64,000 nt of DNA from Timema cristinae. Taxonomy: Eukaryota > Arthropoda > Insecta > Phasmatodea > Timematidae. The notes under the pieces are model-generated. The model was not told the origin of the DNA, did no database searches, and worked only from the letters and a program-made list of their open reading frames with translations. Shown here piece after piece: positions 23,711 to 34,277 of this stretch (position 1 is the first letter of the stretch; each line of letters starts with the position of its first letter). A program made the translations under genes and the position numbers. The stretch is taken from NCBI GenBank assembly GCA_039000515.1, contig JBCFYV010000012.1:88380284-88444283 (forward strand). Reading direction: 5' to 3'.

Positions 23711-25230
23711 TTAGTGGGATTTTTGAGCCTGCATTGATGCACGTAGTTTATTAAATCTTGGCAATAGTGAAGAAATAGCCAATCTGAGATTCGGCACTAC
23801 GTTAAGCCTATTTATATATTTAGTTTTAATGGTAGCCACGGCAGAAAATCTGGTTTCACATAGATAGGACATGGAAAACGGCAAGAGAACTTCTAGAGCT
23901 TTTGCACTCATTGTTGGGTATTCACTTTCAGCCTGAAGCCAAAACTGTGTGAGCTCACATGTTTTAAAATTGTGTTCTATTGTGCGATCCGAGGACAGGA
24001 CTATCAGTTTTTCTTGTTCACTAATTGGCAGCCTCTTTTTTGGCTAAACAGAAAAAGGATTTTGCACCTTCTCATTTTGACCGACATCATCAACAGATTC
24101 CTTAAAATATTTATTGAATCCTAATTTTAGCAATTTGAGGTGGTCAGTAATAAAAAAAAAAGTGTTAAAATACTGCCTCAAATTGTCATGTTTTCAAGCA
24201 TTCCGTTCAATCTTGGGAACATCTTCAACTTTAGCCAGCCAGTTTCTTATTAAAAGCGCTCACCATGTAACTTGAAGTGAAAATGTTCGATTCAGACCCC
24301 TGCTGTGATGTGTTTAAAATATTAAGTCTTTCAAATATATCAGCAAGAAGCTAGTTTGCACAAGACACTGTTTTCATTGATCTCATTTTTACTCCCGGGA
24401 AAGTCACTGTCTTTGAGGTAAAGACTAATTTCATCCTTCAGTTCAAACACCCTTGAGAGCACTTTCCCACGTGACAACCAGCGTGCAGCAGAGTAGTATA
24501 AGAGAACACTGTGTTCAGCCCCTGTTCCCTCGCATAAATTAGCAAACAAACGTGATTCAGTTGGCCTTGTTTTAATGTAGTTCACTATTTTAGTGATGGA
24601 GATAAAGACAACATTCATTTCTATATTCACGTTTTTTATGCAAGTGACTCCTTGTGGATCATGCAGTGAGTCCAGATGGCGTTGGAAGCCTTCCCTTTCA
24701 CGAGAGCTTGTAAATCACTTCTTTCTACAGACATGGCAGGAGCACCATCACTGCACATTCCAACACAATTTTCCCACTTCATCTAATTTTTTGTAAAAAA
24801 ACACACCCAAAATCTTGAAAAGTCCATCAGCACTGGCTCTTCCCGGAATCGGTTTGCAGAACAATAGGTCCTCTTTGACAGATCTGTTATTGATGTAGCG
24901 ATAAGTTATAAGGTAGGCATCCTTCACTGAGTCAGTGGTTTCGTCGATCTGTATTGCAAATTTTGACATTTTCGAAGGTTCGGTCAGTTGTTCTTGTACG
25001 TCTTGAATCGTGTCAGATATCCGTCTTCCCACTGTGTTGTCTGCCACAGAGATCTTCCGGACTATATTTGCAGATGCTTTGTCAAACATGATTTTAGTGA
25101 GTTCGATAGCATCAGGTAAATCAAGTGTCTCTCCAAAAGAATGAGGCTTCTTACATTTTTCGATCATATATGAAATTTTGCATGATGCCAGAAGTCCCTT
25201 GGTAGGAATACTTGTAATTTTTATCATTTA
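23711..25230 (-). pseudogene. hAT transposase remnant, DUF4371/ZBED5-like
   Basis: Reading leftward: KCKKPHSFGETLDLPDAIEL, VADNTVGRRISDTIQDVQEQ, KFAIQIDETTDSVKDAYLIT, RSVKEDLLFCKPIP, then after frame changes SDGAPAM-like and DPQGV segments, VNYIKTRPTESRLFANLCEG, YYSAARWLSRGKVLSRVFEL, and finally LPFSMSYLCETRFSAVATIK and RLNVVPNLRLAISS. These are, in order, the blocks of the ZBED5-type hAT transposase, including the C-terminal dimerisation segment. In live elements the protein cuts at the terminal repeats. Several frameshifts and stops, especially at 23911-24340, make it dead. The BED zinc finger would lie right of 25230 and is only doubtfully visible. Confidence 0.85.
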
Positions 25231-26687
25231 TTTGGTCTGTATAGAATATTCTTCCGATTTTATCTTTAAAAAAAATCACCCACGAGTTTTCCTGCTTGGT
25301 GGTTGTGTTTTGATTCCAGGTGTCACTTTAGCTTGTAAGGTTTTATACTCTCTGAAGATAAAACAGACAAACACATCAAGCACAATGGTCTCTCCTCGCC
25401 ATCTTTTTCAACATTAGTGAACCCGATCGATAAAAAAATCTTCAACATACTTTCTAACTTTTATTTTATTACCCTGCTGCAACTAACAGAACTTCTTTTT
25501 AGGAATTTATCCATATCGATATTAATTATATTGTTATTCGCATGCATTTTTGTGAAAAAAGGAAAGGAGGAGATCTTATGGCAACACACAGAAATGAAAA
25601 CTACAAAACAACATACACAAGCTTGCCAGGTAAGCATACAGTGCGCATGATCGGTGGTTGACCACTCAGGAAAGAAGGCTGATTCAACTTTGCTAACACT
25701 TGACTTTTACATGAAAGCGAACGAGAGCTCACGGGAGAGAATGACGAGCTTGGCGGATATTCTGCATTTGAACTAGAGATGGGTGAAACAGTGTATTACG
25801 ATATCAGTGAATACAGTGACTGTGGTTTTAAAATATCGGTGATTTATACCTGTGATTTTTCACTGTGATGTATTCACAGTGTCTTGATGGACCTATATTT
25901 TTTCACTTTTCAACCACGGTTAAAGCTAGTATATAGCTGCTGTCCGAGTAGGCGAGTACAATCGAGTATAGAGTATTTCTGAGTACTGTGTATTTAGTAT
26001 TTACTCAAATAGTCCCATGAGTATCGGTTAGAAGGAAACTAGTTTCTAATGTGTTTGGTGGCTTTCAATGGAATTCGATACTTAAAGGTCTAACATAAAC
26101 TCTTCCTGTCGGCAAAGACATTGACAATTGACATAAAGCTACCTAATTTTTAGATTTTATCTGGGTTTCATGTTGCCTGACTAATGTACAATCAATACAA
26201 AAGTATGCGTTTTAAGATGTTTCATACTGTTGATAAAAAGAGAAAGCAAAAAATTTTATTTAATATTTTGTAGTGAAATGTTATGTAATTTGGGCAAAAT
26301 TAGTGGTCCAACTGCAACGGGCTAAACCAGTTCAACCCTTTTTCAGCCCTGAAATTTGAAGCAGCTAATCATGGATAAAATACACTCACTTATTATTCTT
26401 CCCTGATCTAAATACAGGTTTTGTAATACATAGATGTCTGTGTTACATACCAACGTCTTTGATACTTCATAGAACGATTCCGGCCCCATTAGAAGCGATG
26501 CCGTCAGAATGGTGGGGGGACCGTGCTATTCAATTCTATCGCACTTGACCGGTCCGAGTTTCTACTTTCTGGATCAACTGAAGACGGCACTCAGCCAGCT
26601 CACTAGGTGGAGTCAACCTTCCAGAACCCCCTAGTAGGTCAATCACCCCTCTTATCGTCCGTCCCAGCATGCAGTGCGTTCGACCAC

Positions 26688-26694
26688 TATAAAA
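26688..26694 (+). promoter_or_regulatory. TATA box of the putative LTR promoter
   Basis: TATAAAA followed about 15 bases later by GGTTCACTCGG, a plausible initiator region. Confidence 0.4.
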
Positions 26695-27143
26695 CTCCGT
26701 GGTTCACTCGGCAACAATATGATTGCTATTAAACAACGTCTTCTAGACAGTCATCTCTCAACAAACTTAGCCTACATTTAGCGGTGATCAAGATGTTCTC
26801 GCCGAGGGACCGACCGGACCGTATAAAGTAACCTAGACTTCGATAGAACAATAAAGGAATCGGGAATAGCCTGTACCATGGCTGGAATCACATCGAAGTA
26901 TTTAGGGTATATTAGTTTAGAGGATTAGCCTATTATATAACTTAATGTTTGTCGTAGTTTTTATATCTAATAATATCCTCTCGCGCTTCACGCGAGTTTC
27001 CTTCTGAGTCCTTGGACCAGCAGTTTTAATGGGAGCGAGTCCCACGCCTTGACCCGTGTGACTATTTTGCAGTCATCGTGGTGGCTAGCCGGGAAAGAGA
27101 TAGTTCTGTTTGTTCAGGGCCTTGGGGCGGTGCCTAGTTAGGC

Positions 27144-27890
27144 ATGTTTAATTTATGTTGTACACCACTTGGGTGTTCAACTTGTGGGCCGCTTCAGCCC
27201 CTCTGGCACGGCTCATGGTATTTTATATTTCATGTTTAATTTATGTTGTACACCACTTGGGTGTTCAACTTGTGGGCCGCTTCAGCCCCTTTGGCACGGC
27301 TCGTGGTATCTTATAGTTCATGTTTAATTTATGTTGTACACCGCTTGGATGTTCAACTTGTGGGCCGCTTCAGCCCCTCTGGCACGGCTCGTGGTATCTT
27401 ATAGTTCATGTTTAATTTATGTTGTACACCGCTTGGGTTGTTCAACTGGTGGGCCGCTTCAGCCCCTCTGGCACGGCTCGTGGTATCTATATATTCATGT
27501 TTAATTTATGTTGTACACCACTTGGGTGTTCAACTTGTGGCCGCTTCAGCCCCTTTGGCACGGCTCGTGGTATCTTATAGTTCATGTTTAATTTATGTTG
27601 TACACCGCTTGGGTGTTCAACTTGTGGGCCGCTTCAGCCCCTCTGGCACGGCTCGTGGTATCTTATAGTTCATGTTTAATTTATGTTGTACAACCGCTTG
27701 GTTGTTCAACTGGTGGCCGCTTCAGCCCCTCTGGCACGGCTCGTGGTGTCTTATAGTTCATGTTTAATTTATGTTGTACACCGCTTGGATGTTCAACTTG
27801 TGGGCCGCTTCAGCCCTTCTGGCACGGCTCGTGGTTTCTAATATTTGTCTTTAATTTGTGTTGCTCACCCACTTTTTTGGGGTGCCCAAC
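27144..27890 (+). repeat. 88-bp tandem repeat, about 8.5 copies
   Basis: Unit starts (ATGTTTAATTTATGTTGTAC) fall at 27144, 27232, 27320, 27408, 27497, 27584, 27672 and 27760, spaced 87-89 bp, with a divergent last partial copy near 27848. The GGCCGCTTCAGCCCCTCTGG core is nearly invariant. Short plus-strand ORFs over it arise from the repeat and are not genes. Confidence 0.9.
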
Positions 27891-28982
27891 TATTGTATTA
27901 TCGTTGCCCTACTGGCTTAGACCAATGGGTCGTGTGCCAGTCTAAGAAAAGGTAATAGCTGAGAACACAGGCTTTGAACTTGACCGTACAATTGTTTGCA
28001 GAATGTTCCATGTTAATGTATCAAGCAGACAGATTGTTACTAACTTTTCTAATCTGTTATCGTACAGCTAATGGTGCTTCACGCCATGTTTACTTTTGTC
28101 TCTGCCCAGCAATCTAATGTGTAACTTGACGCAGTCAAGTTTATAGACCATATTATTTGAGATGGTGTTCCTAAGATGCATTGTGTACCTTGTTCTGCCT
28201 TATAATTAATTAAATTTATATTTTTCAAACCTACCTTCTTCTTGCTATTTCTTATATTGCTATATGAATGTTATGTACCTTCTAAACCCCGAGAAGGTAC
28301 ACAACAAATATTATGTTAAACTTAAATACAAATATTAAAACTGATTTGACGTACTATGAGAAACTCTTGTGATTGTGTAATTTATTTAGTGATCTGTTTT
28401 AATACAATTAAAATTTATGTGACATTAAAAATGAACAAAACATAATGGAGATTGATTTAGAAAATGTTGTTTGGAATGCAGGTCATATATTATATTATTG
28501 TAGTGTTATTTTATTTTAAATACCGTACATCTAATAGTAGATGAACTATACATATATTAGACGCAAATAAACTTTAGATTTGCTTATAGGATGATTAGTA
28601 TCATCAACGTATAGTAAATATTAAGGTTTATTTATATATTTTCTATTTTGTTACTTATTTTAATTTATTATTTGCCATTTTGGGGTAGGAACACCGAATT
28701 TTTCTTTTTCGTAGCCAACTTTTAAAAAGAATCCGAAATGTGATTTGCTTAGTAAGCAAGTTTTACGATTTTTTTTTCTTAACAACAAATATTTTGTATT
28801 GGAAACGCATGTGAATGAAACATTGAAACCACTTTCACGTAGTAATCTGATACTGTTTTTGAAAAATGAGCTCTACGAGATCAAGTGTTTTAAATAGAAT
28901 TAACACCTAAAACATGCCAGTCAATAAGGTCGATTCTCAATTAGCTGCTAGAAAATAAAAAAATAAAAGAATAACAAGAGCC

Positions 28983-29247
28983 GGTGACCTGGTGGTCTAG
29001 GGGTAAGGTGTCAGACTTCTGTGCTGGCGCCCGAGGTTCAATCCTCGGTCCCGGCACAGATTTATCTGATTACCAAACCCTTCCTTCACCTCTGTCAATA
29101 CATCTTGTGAATATGGGGAATGCCAGGCCTCCACCGTGGTTCGGATTCCACGTTAAACTGTAGGTCCTTCATTTCATCTCACAGTCACCCTACCATTACA
29201 AATTAGCGTAAGTGCGTATAACCCGAATGGGTAGTAAGACGCGGTGC

Positions 29248-29282
<35 letters not shown>
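28983..29282 (+). mobile_element. SINE family A, full-length copy with target duplication
   Basis: The tRNA-like head has box A TGGTCTAGGGGTAAGG and box B GGTTCAATCC. The body is followed by the tail ATAACCCGAATGGGTAGTAA and GACGCGGTGC, then AAT repeats. The 12-bp string ATAACAAGAGCC occurs at 28971-28982 and again at 29283-29294 as a perfect target duplication. The recent-looking insertion lies within the nested hAT. Confidence 0.9.
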
Positions 29283-29289
<7 letters not shown>

Positions 29290-29766
29290 GAGCCGCGAAG
29301 CGAGTATTTACTCGAGTGTCTATAGGAAGCAATACTAGCTCCGTAGCTCGAGTAACTGCTGCCATCCGATGCGAGTATGGATTATCTGTGCGTATAGAGC
29401 ATCTTCGATCACTGATATCTCAATCACCGATACTTTTGAGATCGATTCACTGGGAGTAGCGGTGATCATATGATATCGGTGAAAAAATCACAGTCAGTAA
29501 TTTATCGCCCTTCTCTGATATGAACAAAGCGAGCGCTTGCAGTGCTACTCACCCAAATATGAGGCTGCTGAAACTGTGTCAGTAAGGATGCAGTCGGTGT
29601 TAGCTAACCAAAATATTAAGTTTTTATTTGGATTTTGAACTTAACTATTATACTCATCAAAATCTCGTAAAAGAGTAAATACAGTATAAGGTTATAGTCC
29701 TCACAAAGCTTGTGACCCCTTCGGATGAACACTACGACCCCCAGGTTGGAAATCACTGGCCCAAGC

Positions 29767-29960
29767 ACTGATCATCATAAGCTTGTTTCATCATTTTATG
29801 AGTCTACGTAAACGTTTTCACAAGTTTGACGCAAAAATTAGATGTTGGCACACTGCTCGCGAAACTGCGTCATCTCAAAATTGCAATAGACGCACCGACA
29901 GCTCCTATACAAAACAATACAGCGTGATGACTATTGACTAATCACAACAGAATGAGCTAA
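29767..29960 (-). pseudogene. Mariner-like transposase fragment, upstream half
   Basis: The minus strand reads MTQFREQCANI, then after a one-base shift NFCVKLVKT, an in-frame stop, and THKMMKQAYDDQCLG up to the hAT boundary. It continues in family order into the fragment at 23314-23496. Confidence 0.7.
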
Positions 29961-30074
29961 ATTTTAGGTTAGACGCTAGGTTTGCCGCTAACCAACGATA
30001 CCTTCCACTAAGGTATCGCGTTTGAGTGCTATTTCAAAAGTTGGAAACTTTTTTAACATAACGTAAATTCACCA

Positions 30075-30605
30075 CCCAAGTTTACTTGGAAGACAGCTCA
30101 TAAAGTTACTAGAAATAGTCCCTAATGTATCCCTACACTAATAGCTGACATTCTGTGACTTTTAACAGCTGTAATGGTAACATATGAATATATGAATGTG
30201 ATTGTTAAACACAGTAATTTAAGCCCATATTATTTATATTTATTTGAGGTCGAGCAGATGGCTTATGTATCGTTTTATTCCACTAAAAAAAATTATATAT
30301 TGACAGCACTTTCAAAAAAGGTCTAGCAAATATTGCTTTAAAAGGGCGACTGACGAATTTAAACCATGTGATTAATAATGATAAAAACAGTTTCTTAACA
30401 ATGATGAACCCACGCAGTGGATACAAAAATTTTACTCGTGTATATGTATAAATGATAAGTTTTTTCAAGTAAATACGATGCCTGTGTTAAAAAGTAATGA
30501 TGTCATCACTAAATTGCTTACACATTTTCTATAACATTCCAAAACGAAGAATAAGTAGCTTACTTTTAGTTATGTTTAAAATATTGTTTCGCATTGGATA
30601 CAAAA

Positions 30606-30668
<63 letters not shown>

Positions 30669-31000
30669 GCACCGCGTTTTACTACCCGTTCGGGTTATAC
30701 GCACTTACGCTAATGTGTAATGGTAGGGTGATTGTGAGATGAAATGGGGGACCTACAGTTTAACGTGAAATCCGAACCACGGTGGAGGCCTGGTATTCCC
30801 CACATTCAATTTTTTTTATTAAAAGTAATGAAATAGTGTGAGAAAACTTAAGTTTACGTAATTTTAAATGTATATAGCATGTAATTAAAAAAACTTATCA
30901 TTATTTTATAACAAAAAAGTGATCTTTTACAAGTGTTGGCAACCCAAAACCTAACTAAACTTATGATTTTTCAACTGTCATTCAAGTAAAAGTTAAGGTG
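30075..31000. mobile_element. MITE-like element, copy 2, carrying a SINE
   Basis: Left end AAGTTTACTTGGAAGACAGC and right end GCTGTC-type inverse CAACTGTCATTCAAGTAAAA. The interior aligns with 21281-21955 in the same orientation, except for a SINE insertion at about 30608-30811. Without the SINE it is about 720 bp. Confidence 0.6.
30608..30811 (-). mobile_element. SINE family A, 5'-truncated copy
   Basis: A long run of ATT repeats (30609-30668) leads into GCACCGCGTTTTACTACCCG and the family-A body on the minus strand, ending near CCCCACATTCAA. The tRNA-like head is missing. Confidence 0.8.
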
Positions 31001-31136
31001 ACTTGTGTCATTACGGTAACGTTTTCTCGACCTCTTCCATATTCTAATAAAAAATAGTTAAAGAATAATGTAAGAGTTAATAAAGTCAATTAAAAACTAT
31101 GTGAAATACTTTAATCGTTAAACTTGTTAAAAAAAA

Positions 31137-31863
31137 GCTTGTGCGAACCTTCGAAATTTAGAATCCGAATACGAATCTTACTAAGATTTGAACTCGATTC
31201 TTAACATTGGAAGATTCAGACTAGCTTCGACCTTTTGAATCCAAACAAATCTTAGATTCGGATTAGATGGGCTTAGCTCAAAATTCGAATCTATAATTCA
31301 ATTATAATTAACATATTAATATTATTATACCGAGAACCAGTTACGTACTAGAGTGAATAAAGAAATTAACTTGAGTTGCAGGTAGTCAAAGAATCTATAT
31401 CTTATATTTAAAAAAAGCAGCTCGTCCCACCTCTTATTACATATTAACCGACTTATACACCACGATTAAAACAGTGGCATGAGCTTTATTTTATTTTTCA
31501 CCTTTTGAGATTGATTTATTACATTATTTTATTTTTAAATCAAATTTTTTTCTTCTAATTTTCAAGTCTAAAATGTTTATCAACGTATTTTGAAATATTT
31601 TATTATTGGATTGAATTTGATAACATAGCATGGTAAAATATTCAACAACGATTTGATTTTAACATAGTAAGGCACAAAATAAAGGGTTGGATTCAGATCT
31701 GAACCTATTTAAAAAATAAAATATTCTATTCTATTTATTTTTAACGAATGGGATTCGTCCAAGACTCGACTCAAAATTCATTTTAGGCATGAGATTCGAT
31801 TCGACTAAGTCAGCCAAGATTCGGATCAGATTCGAAACTGAAAATTATGGATTCGCACAGGTT
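31137..31863. mobile_element. Non-autonomous DNA element rich in GATTCGAATC-like motifs
   Basis: Left end CTTGTGCGAACCTTCGAAAT and, read inward from the right, CCTGTGCGAATCCATAATTT. Subterminal GAATCTTAGATTCGG-like words occur in both orientations near each end. No ORF. The ends look hAT-like, but no 8-bp duplication is clear. Confidence 0.5.
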
Positions 31864-32059
31864 TGGAAAAAAAAAAAAAATAACAAGACGATTCCAGCAA
31901 GTTTATAGGTATACATTAATTTGAAGAAATAAATATAAATTAAGGTTTGAAAGATTATTTAACGTTTATTCTGTATTTTATTTTTTGTGAATGTGAGTAT
32001 AGAGTTTACATTGTTTTAAAACTTTTTAGTTTTTTTAACATCCAGTCTTGTCTTGATTT

Positions 32060-32280
32060 TTTTTAGCACTGCTTCTCACTACCAGTTCGGGTACTCTAAT
32101 AGGTTAGGGATTAGAAGGCTTGAATTTAGATTAAATGTATAAACATTTGCACAAAGAGATAAAATGGAAAACCACCCTCAATACACCCTACTGGGATCGA
32201 ACCCTGCTCTTCTCATGTTCGGCAGTTTAGTCCATTGTGAGAGTATTGCCTTAAAGCATACAGCCACCAAACCGCCTTTT
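32060..32280 (-). mobile_element. SINE family B copy, decayed
   Basis: Minus-strand copy: the tail complement GCACTGCTTCTCACTACCAG at the left, body with AAAACCACCCTCAATACACC, box-B complement GGGATCGAACCC near 32190, and head ending at about 32280. Confidence 0.7.
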
Positions 32281-32353
32281 TCTTAGTTATTTATTGCAAG
32301 GCAATAAAATAAGTTTAAAAAAATCTTCCTATAATATTATTTCAAAAATTGTC

Positions 32354-32627
32354 GGTGACCTGGCGGTCTAGGGGTAAGGTGTCGGACTTCTGTGCTGGGG
32401 GTCCGGGGTTCAATCCTCGGTCTCGGCACAGATTTATCTGATTACCAAACCCTTCCCTCACCTCTGACAAGACGTGTATTAATCACAACTTGTGAATGTG
32501 GGAAATGCCAGGCTTCCACCGTGGTTCGGATTCCACATTAAACTGTAGGTCCTCCATTTCATCTCACAATCACCCTACCATTACACATTAGCGTAAGTGC
32601 GTACAACCCAAACGGGTAGTAAGACGC

Positions 32628-32660
<33 letters not shown>
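32354..32660 (+). mobile_element. SINE family A copy
   Basis: Head GGTGACCTGGCGGTCTAGGG, box B GGTTCAATCC, tail CAACCCAAACGGGTAGTAAG then AAT repeats. Probable target duplication TATTTCAAAAATT (before) and TATTTCAAATATT (after). Confidence 0.85.
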
Positions 32661-32664
<4 letters not shown>

Positions 32665-32749
32665 TTTCAAATATTATCATCAACGTTTAAAATTTCAGTG
32701 TAAAACTCCGTTAGTCAAGCTCGAGTTATTAAGTTTGTTTTCTTTAAAG

Positions 32750-33140
32750 TGAAAAATGAGCCTGGACACGGGAATGGAGCTCAGGACGTCAATGCTCTAA
32801 CCACTGAACTATCAAGGAATCGTCCCGTGCTTAAAGTAGCTCTTCACCCATATTTTAAGGCAGAATCTGTGATGCACGTGTGGAAATCGTCAGCTACAAA
32901 TGAGCGCTCATTTAAGATCACGAGCTATCGAATAACGCACGCAGCCACCCTCGACTTGGGCACGACTTCATGCTGCCAAATGTACAATAGCAACTGTACG
33001 AATACACATATCACTATGGATTAGATAACAAAGCTGAATACGGGACGATTCCTTAATAGATCAGTGACTAGAGCATTGGTGTACTAATACAAAGGTCCCG
33101 GGATTGGTTTCCGTGTCCAGGTGTCGTTTCTCAAATTAAA
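32750..33140. mobile_element. Element with outward-facing tRNA-like inverted ends, copy 1
   Basis: The left end (32757-32828) is the complement of a tRNA-like sequence, and the right end (33041-33128) is the same sequence in forward orientation: CGGGACGATTCCT..., CAGTGACTAGAGCATTGG, GGTCCCGGGATTGG and CCGTGTCCAGGTGTC. The middle contains CTACAAATGAGCGCTCATTT and GATCACGAGCTATCGAATAA and is shared with the copy at 50533-51209. Each end carries box-A- and box-B-like words pointing out of the element. There is no protein frame of note; the 91-codon plus ORF at 32749-33024 crosses the repeat and is not a gene. Confidence 0.7.
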
Positions 33141-33556
33141 GAATATGAATTTTGATGCGGCTATAACCGTAATCATCGAATAATAACTTTGACATTTAAT
33201 CCATTATTAATTTTGTGCTCAACCATATTTCAACTCTGATGTTTCAACAATTAGATGATTATTTTTTTCAAACCCATCATAGCAATAGAGTACCCTCGTT
33301 GATCGTGGCCACTTGTGCGAAAGCTGATTTTAGTGGCGCGTGTAGATGGGAACTATCTAAGGGTTTTTTCTGCCAGTTATGTTATTTTAGATTCTATAAA
33401 AAGTACAATTATTTTCTAGATGCACCAAACATGTTTTTTTCACTATAGACCCTTCGGCACTTAGGATCATGACAGGTGTCTCCAAAGTGAAGCCCACAAT
33501 GCTATTTTAGCTGGCCTGTGATAATTGCTTCAATTGGCTAAACATATCGACGGGAT
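33141..33556. other. Non-coding spacer
   Basis: No convincing gene. The 77-codon plus ORF at 33215-33448 lacks any feature I can recognise. Confidence 0.4.
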
Positions 33557-34120
33557 AAAATTATTATTATTATGAGTTTTGTATTACGACAGGTCAAGTC
33601 CTATTGTTAGTGAACTTAGACCGCCAATGAACCCTGTACTCTGCCTCCTTCAGCTCTAAGAATTTTCTTCTTTCCTTCAAGTCAACCAATATTTGAATCC
33701 TTCTCCTTTCTAAACTCCTCTTTTCCTCAACCTTTCTTCTATGACGTCGTACAGTTCTGCTTAAGGATATGTCTGACCCAGTTTTCTTTGTACCAAAGAA
33801 TAACCTCCAAAATAGTTATCTTCTCACTCACTCTTCTTATAACTTCATTTGTCAACCTGTATGTCCACTTGATCTTCTCAAGTCATCTCCAGGTCACATT
33901 TCAAAGCTCTCAAAGTATTTCTTTTCCATCTTCCTAAGAGTCCAAGTTTCTGATCCATATAGTGCGATGATCCAAATGTATAATTTAGTCAAGTTTCTTC
34001 TTCGGTTACAAACTCAACTTGCTGGTCAGCACTAACCTCTTCTTGTTGAAAGCTTCCTTGGCCATGACGATACTCGAATAATTTCCTTTGTGCAGTAGAC
34101 ACTCTTTGTAGCAGACATCC
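33557..34120 (-). pseudogene. 3' end of an RTE/BovB-like LINE (reverse transcriptase C-terminus)
   Basis: The minus strand in mixed frames reads MAKEAF, VLTSKLSL, the Y-G-S-E-T-W-T block decayed to IWIRNLDS, WKRNTL, KIKWTYRLTNEVIRRVSEKI, LGQTYP/NWVRHILKQN, and DVIEERLRKRG. It ends in ATAATAATAAT near 33557. This is the C-terminal tail of endonuclease/reverse-transcriptase LINEs common in arthropods, which would copy their own RNA at a nicked target. Stops and frame changes are many. Only the last ~190 codons remain, as expected of a 5'-truncated LINE insertion. Confidence 0.75.
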
Positions 34121-34130
34121 AGGGTACTTG

Positions 34131-34163
<33 letters not shown>

Positions 34164-34183
34164 TAATAATAATAATAATAATA
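34131..34183 (+). repeat. ACA and AAT microsatellites
   Basis: About eleven ACA units (34130-34161) followed by AAT units to about 34183. Confidence 0.9.
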
Positions 34184-34277
34184 AATGCAGTTAATAAACA
34201 TTTTGTACCAATTAAATAGCACGAAAATGGTAACGGAATTAATTCTGAAAGCCAAATAGTAATAAAAGCTACTTTAA

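Larger units (their letters stand above)
26441..28306 (+). mobile_element. Possible solo LTR with core promoter and 88-bp repeats
   Basis: The block is GC-richer than its surroundings. It has a TATA box TATAAAA at 26688-26694, followed by a possible start region (TTCACTCGG), and an AATAAA at 26850-26855, the spacing of an LTR R region. The outer ends TGTTACATACC and GGTACACAACA are imperfectly inverted. A hairpin at 28271-28302 (GTACCTTCT, loop, AGAAGGTAC) closes the right side. No flanking duplication was found and no retroelement genes adjoin it, so the LTR reading is tentative. A Helitron-type 3' hairpin is an alternative. Confidence 0.35.
25774..29517. mobile_element. Nested hAT element, 3,744 bp
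   Basis: The ends are TAGAGATGGGTGAAAC and, read inward from the right, CAGAGAAGGGCGATAAA. The flanking 8-mers ATTTGAAC (25766-25773) and ATATGAAC (29518-29525) match at 7 of 8. Near both ends the sequence is rich in GATATCGGTGA-like strings in opposite orientation (25800-25870 and 29400-29500), probably subterminal binding sites. No transposase was seen. It carries a possible LTR (26441-28306) and a full SINE (28983-29282). Confidence 0.8.
23505..29758 (-). mobile_element. hAT element (DUF4371/ZBED5 type), 6,254 bp with nested insertions
   Basis: The left end reads CAGTGGTTTCCAAACTTTTT; the right end, read inward, is CAGTGATTTCCAACCTGGGG. Flanking 8-mers are ATCTAAGC (23497-23504) and GCCCAAGC (29759-29766), 5 of 8 identical, consistent with an old duplication of an 8-bp target. 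The insertion lies inside a mariner-like coding fragment: removing it joins KQAYDDQCLG to TQCYECFKRFKDG, the order expected of that domain. The transposase remnant (23711-25230) runs in the same direction. The element is interrupted by a second hAT at 25774-29517, so its own length was about 2.5 kb. Confidence 0.8.

Noticed and set aside
27408..27945. 86- and 61-codon plus ORFs
   Set aside because: They translate the 88-bp tandem repeat.
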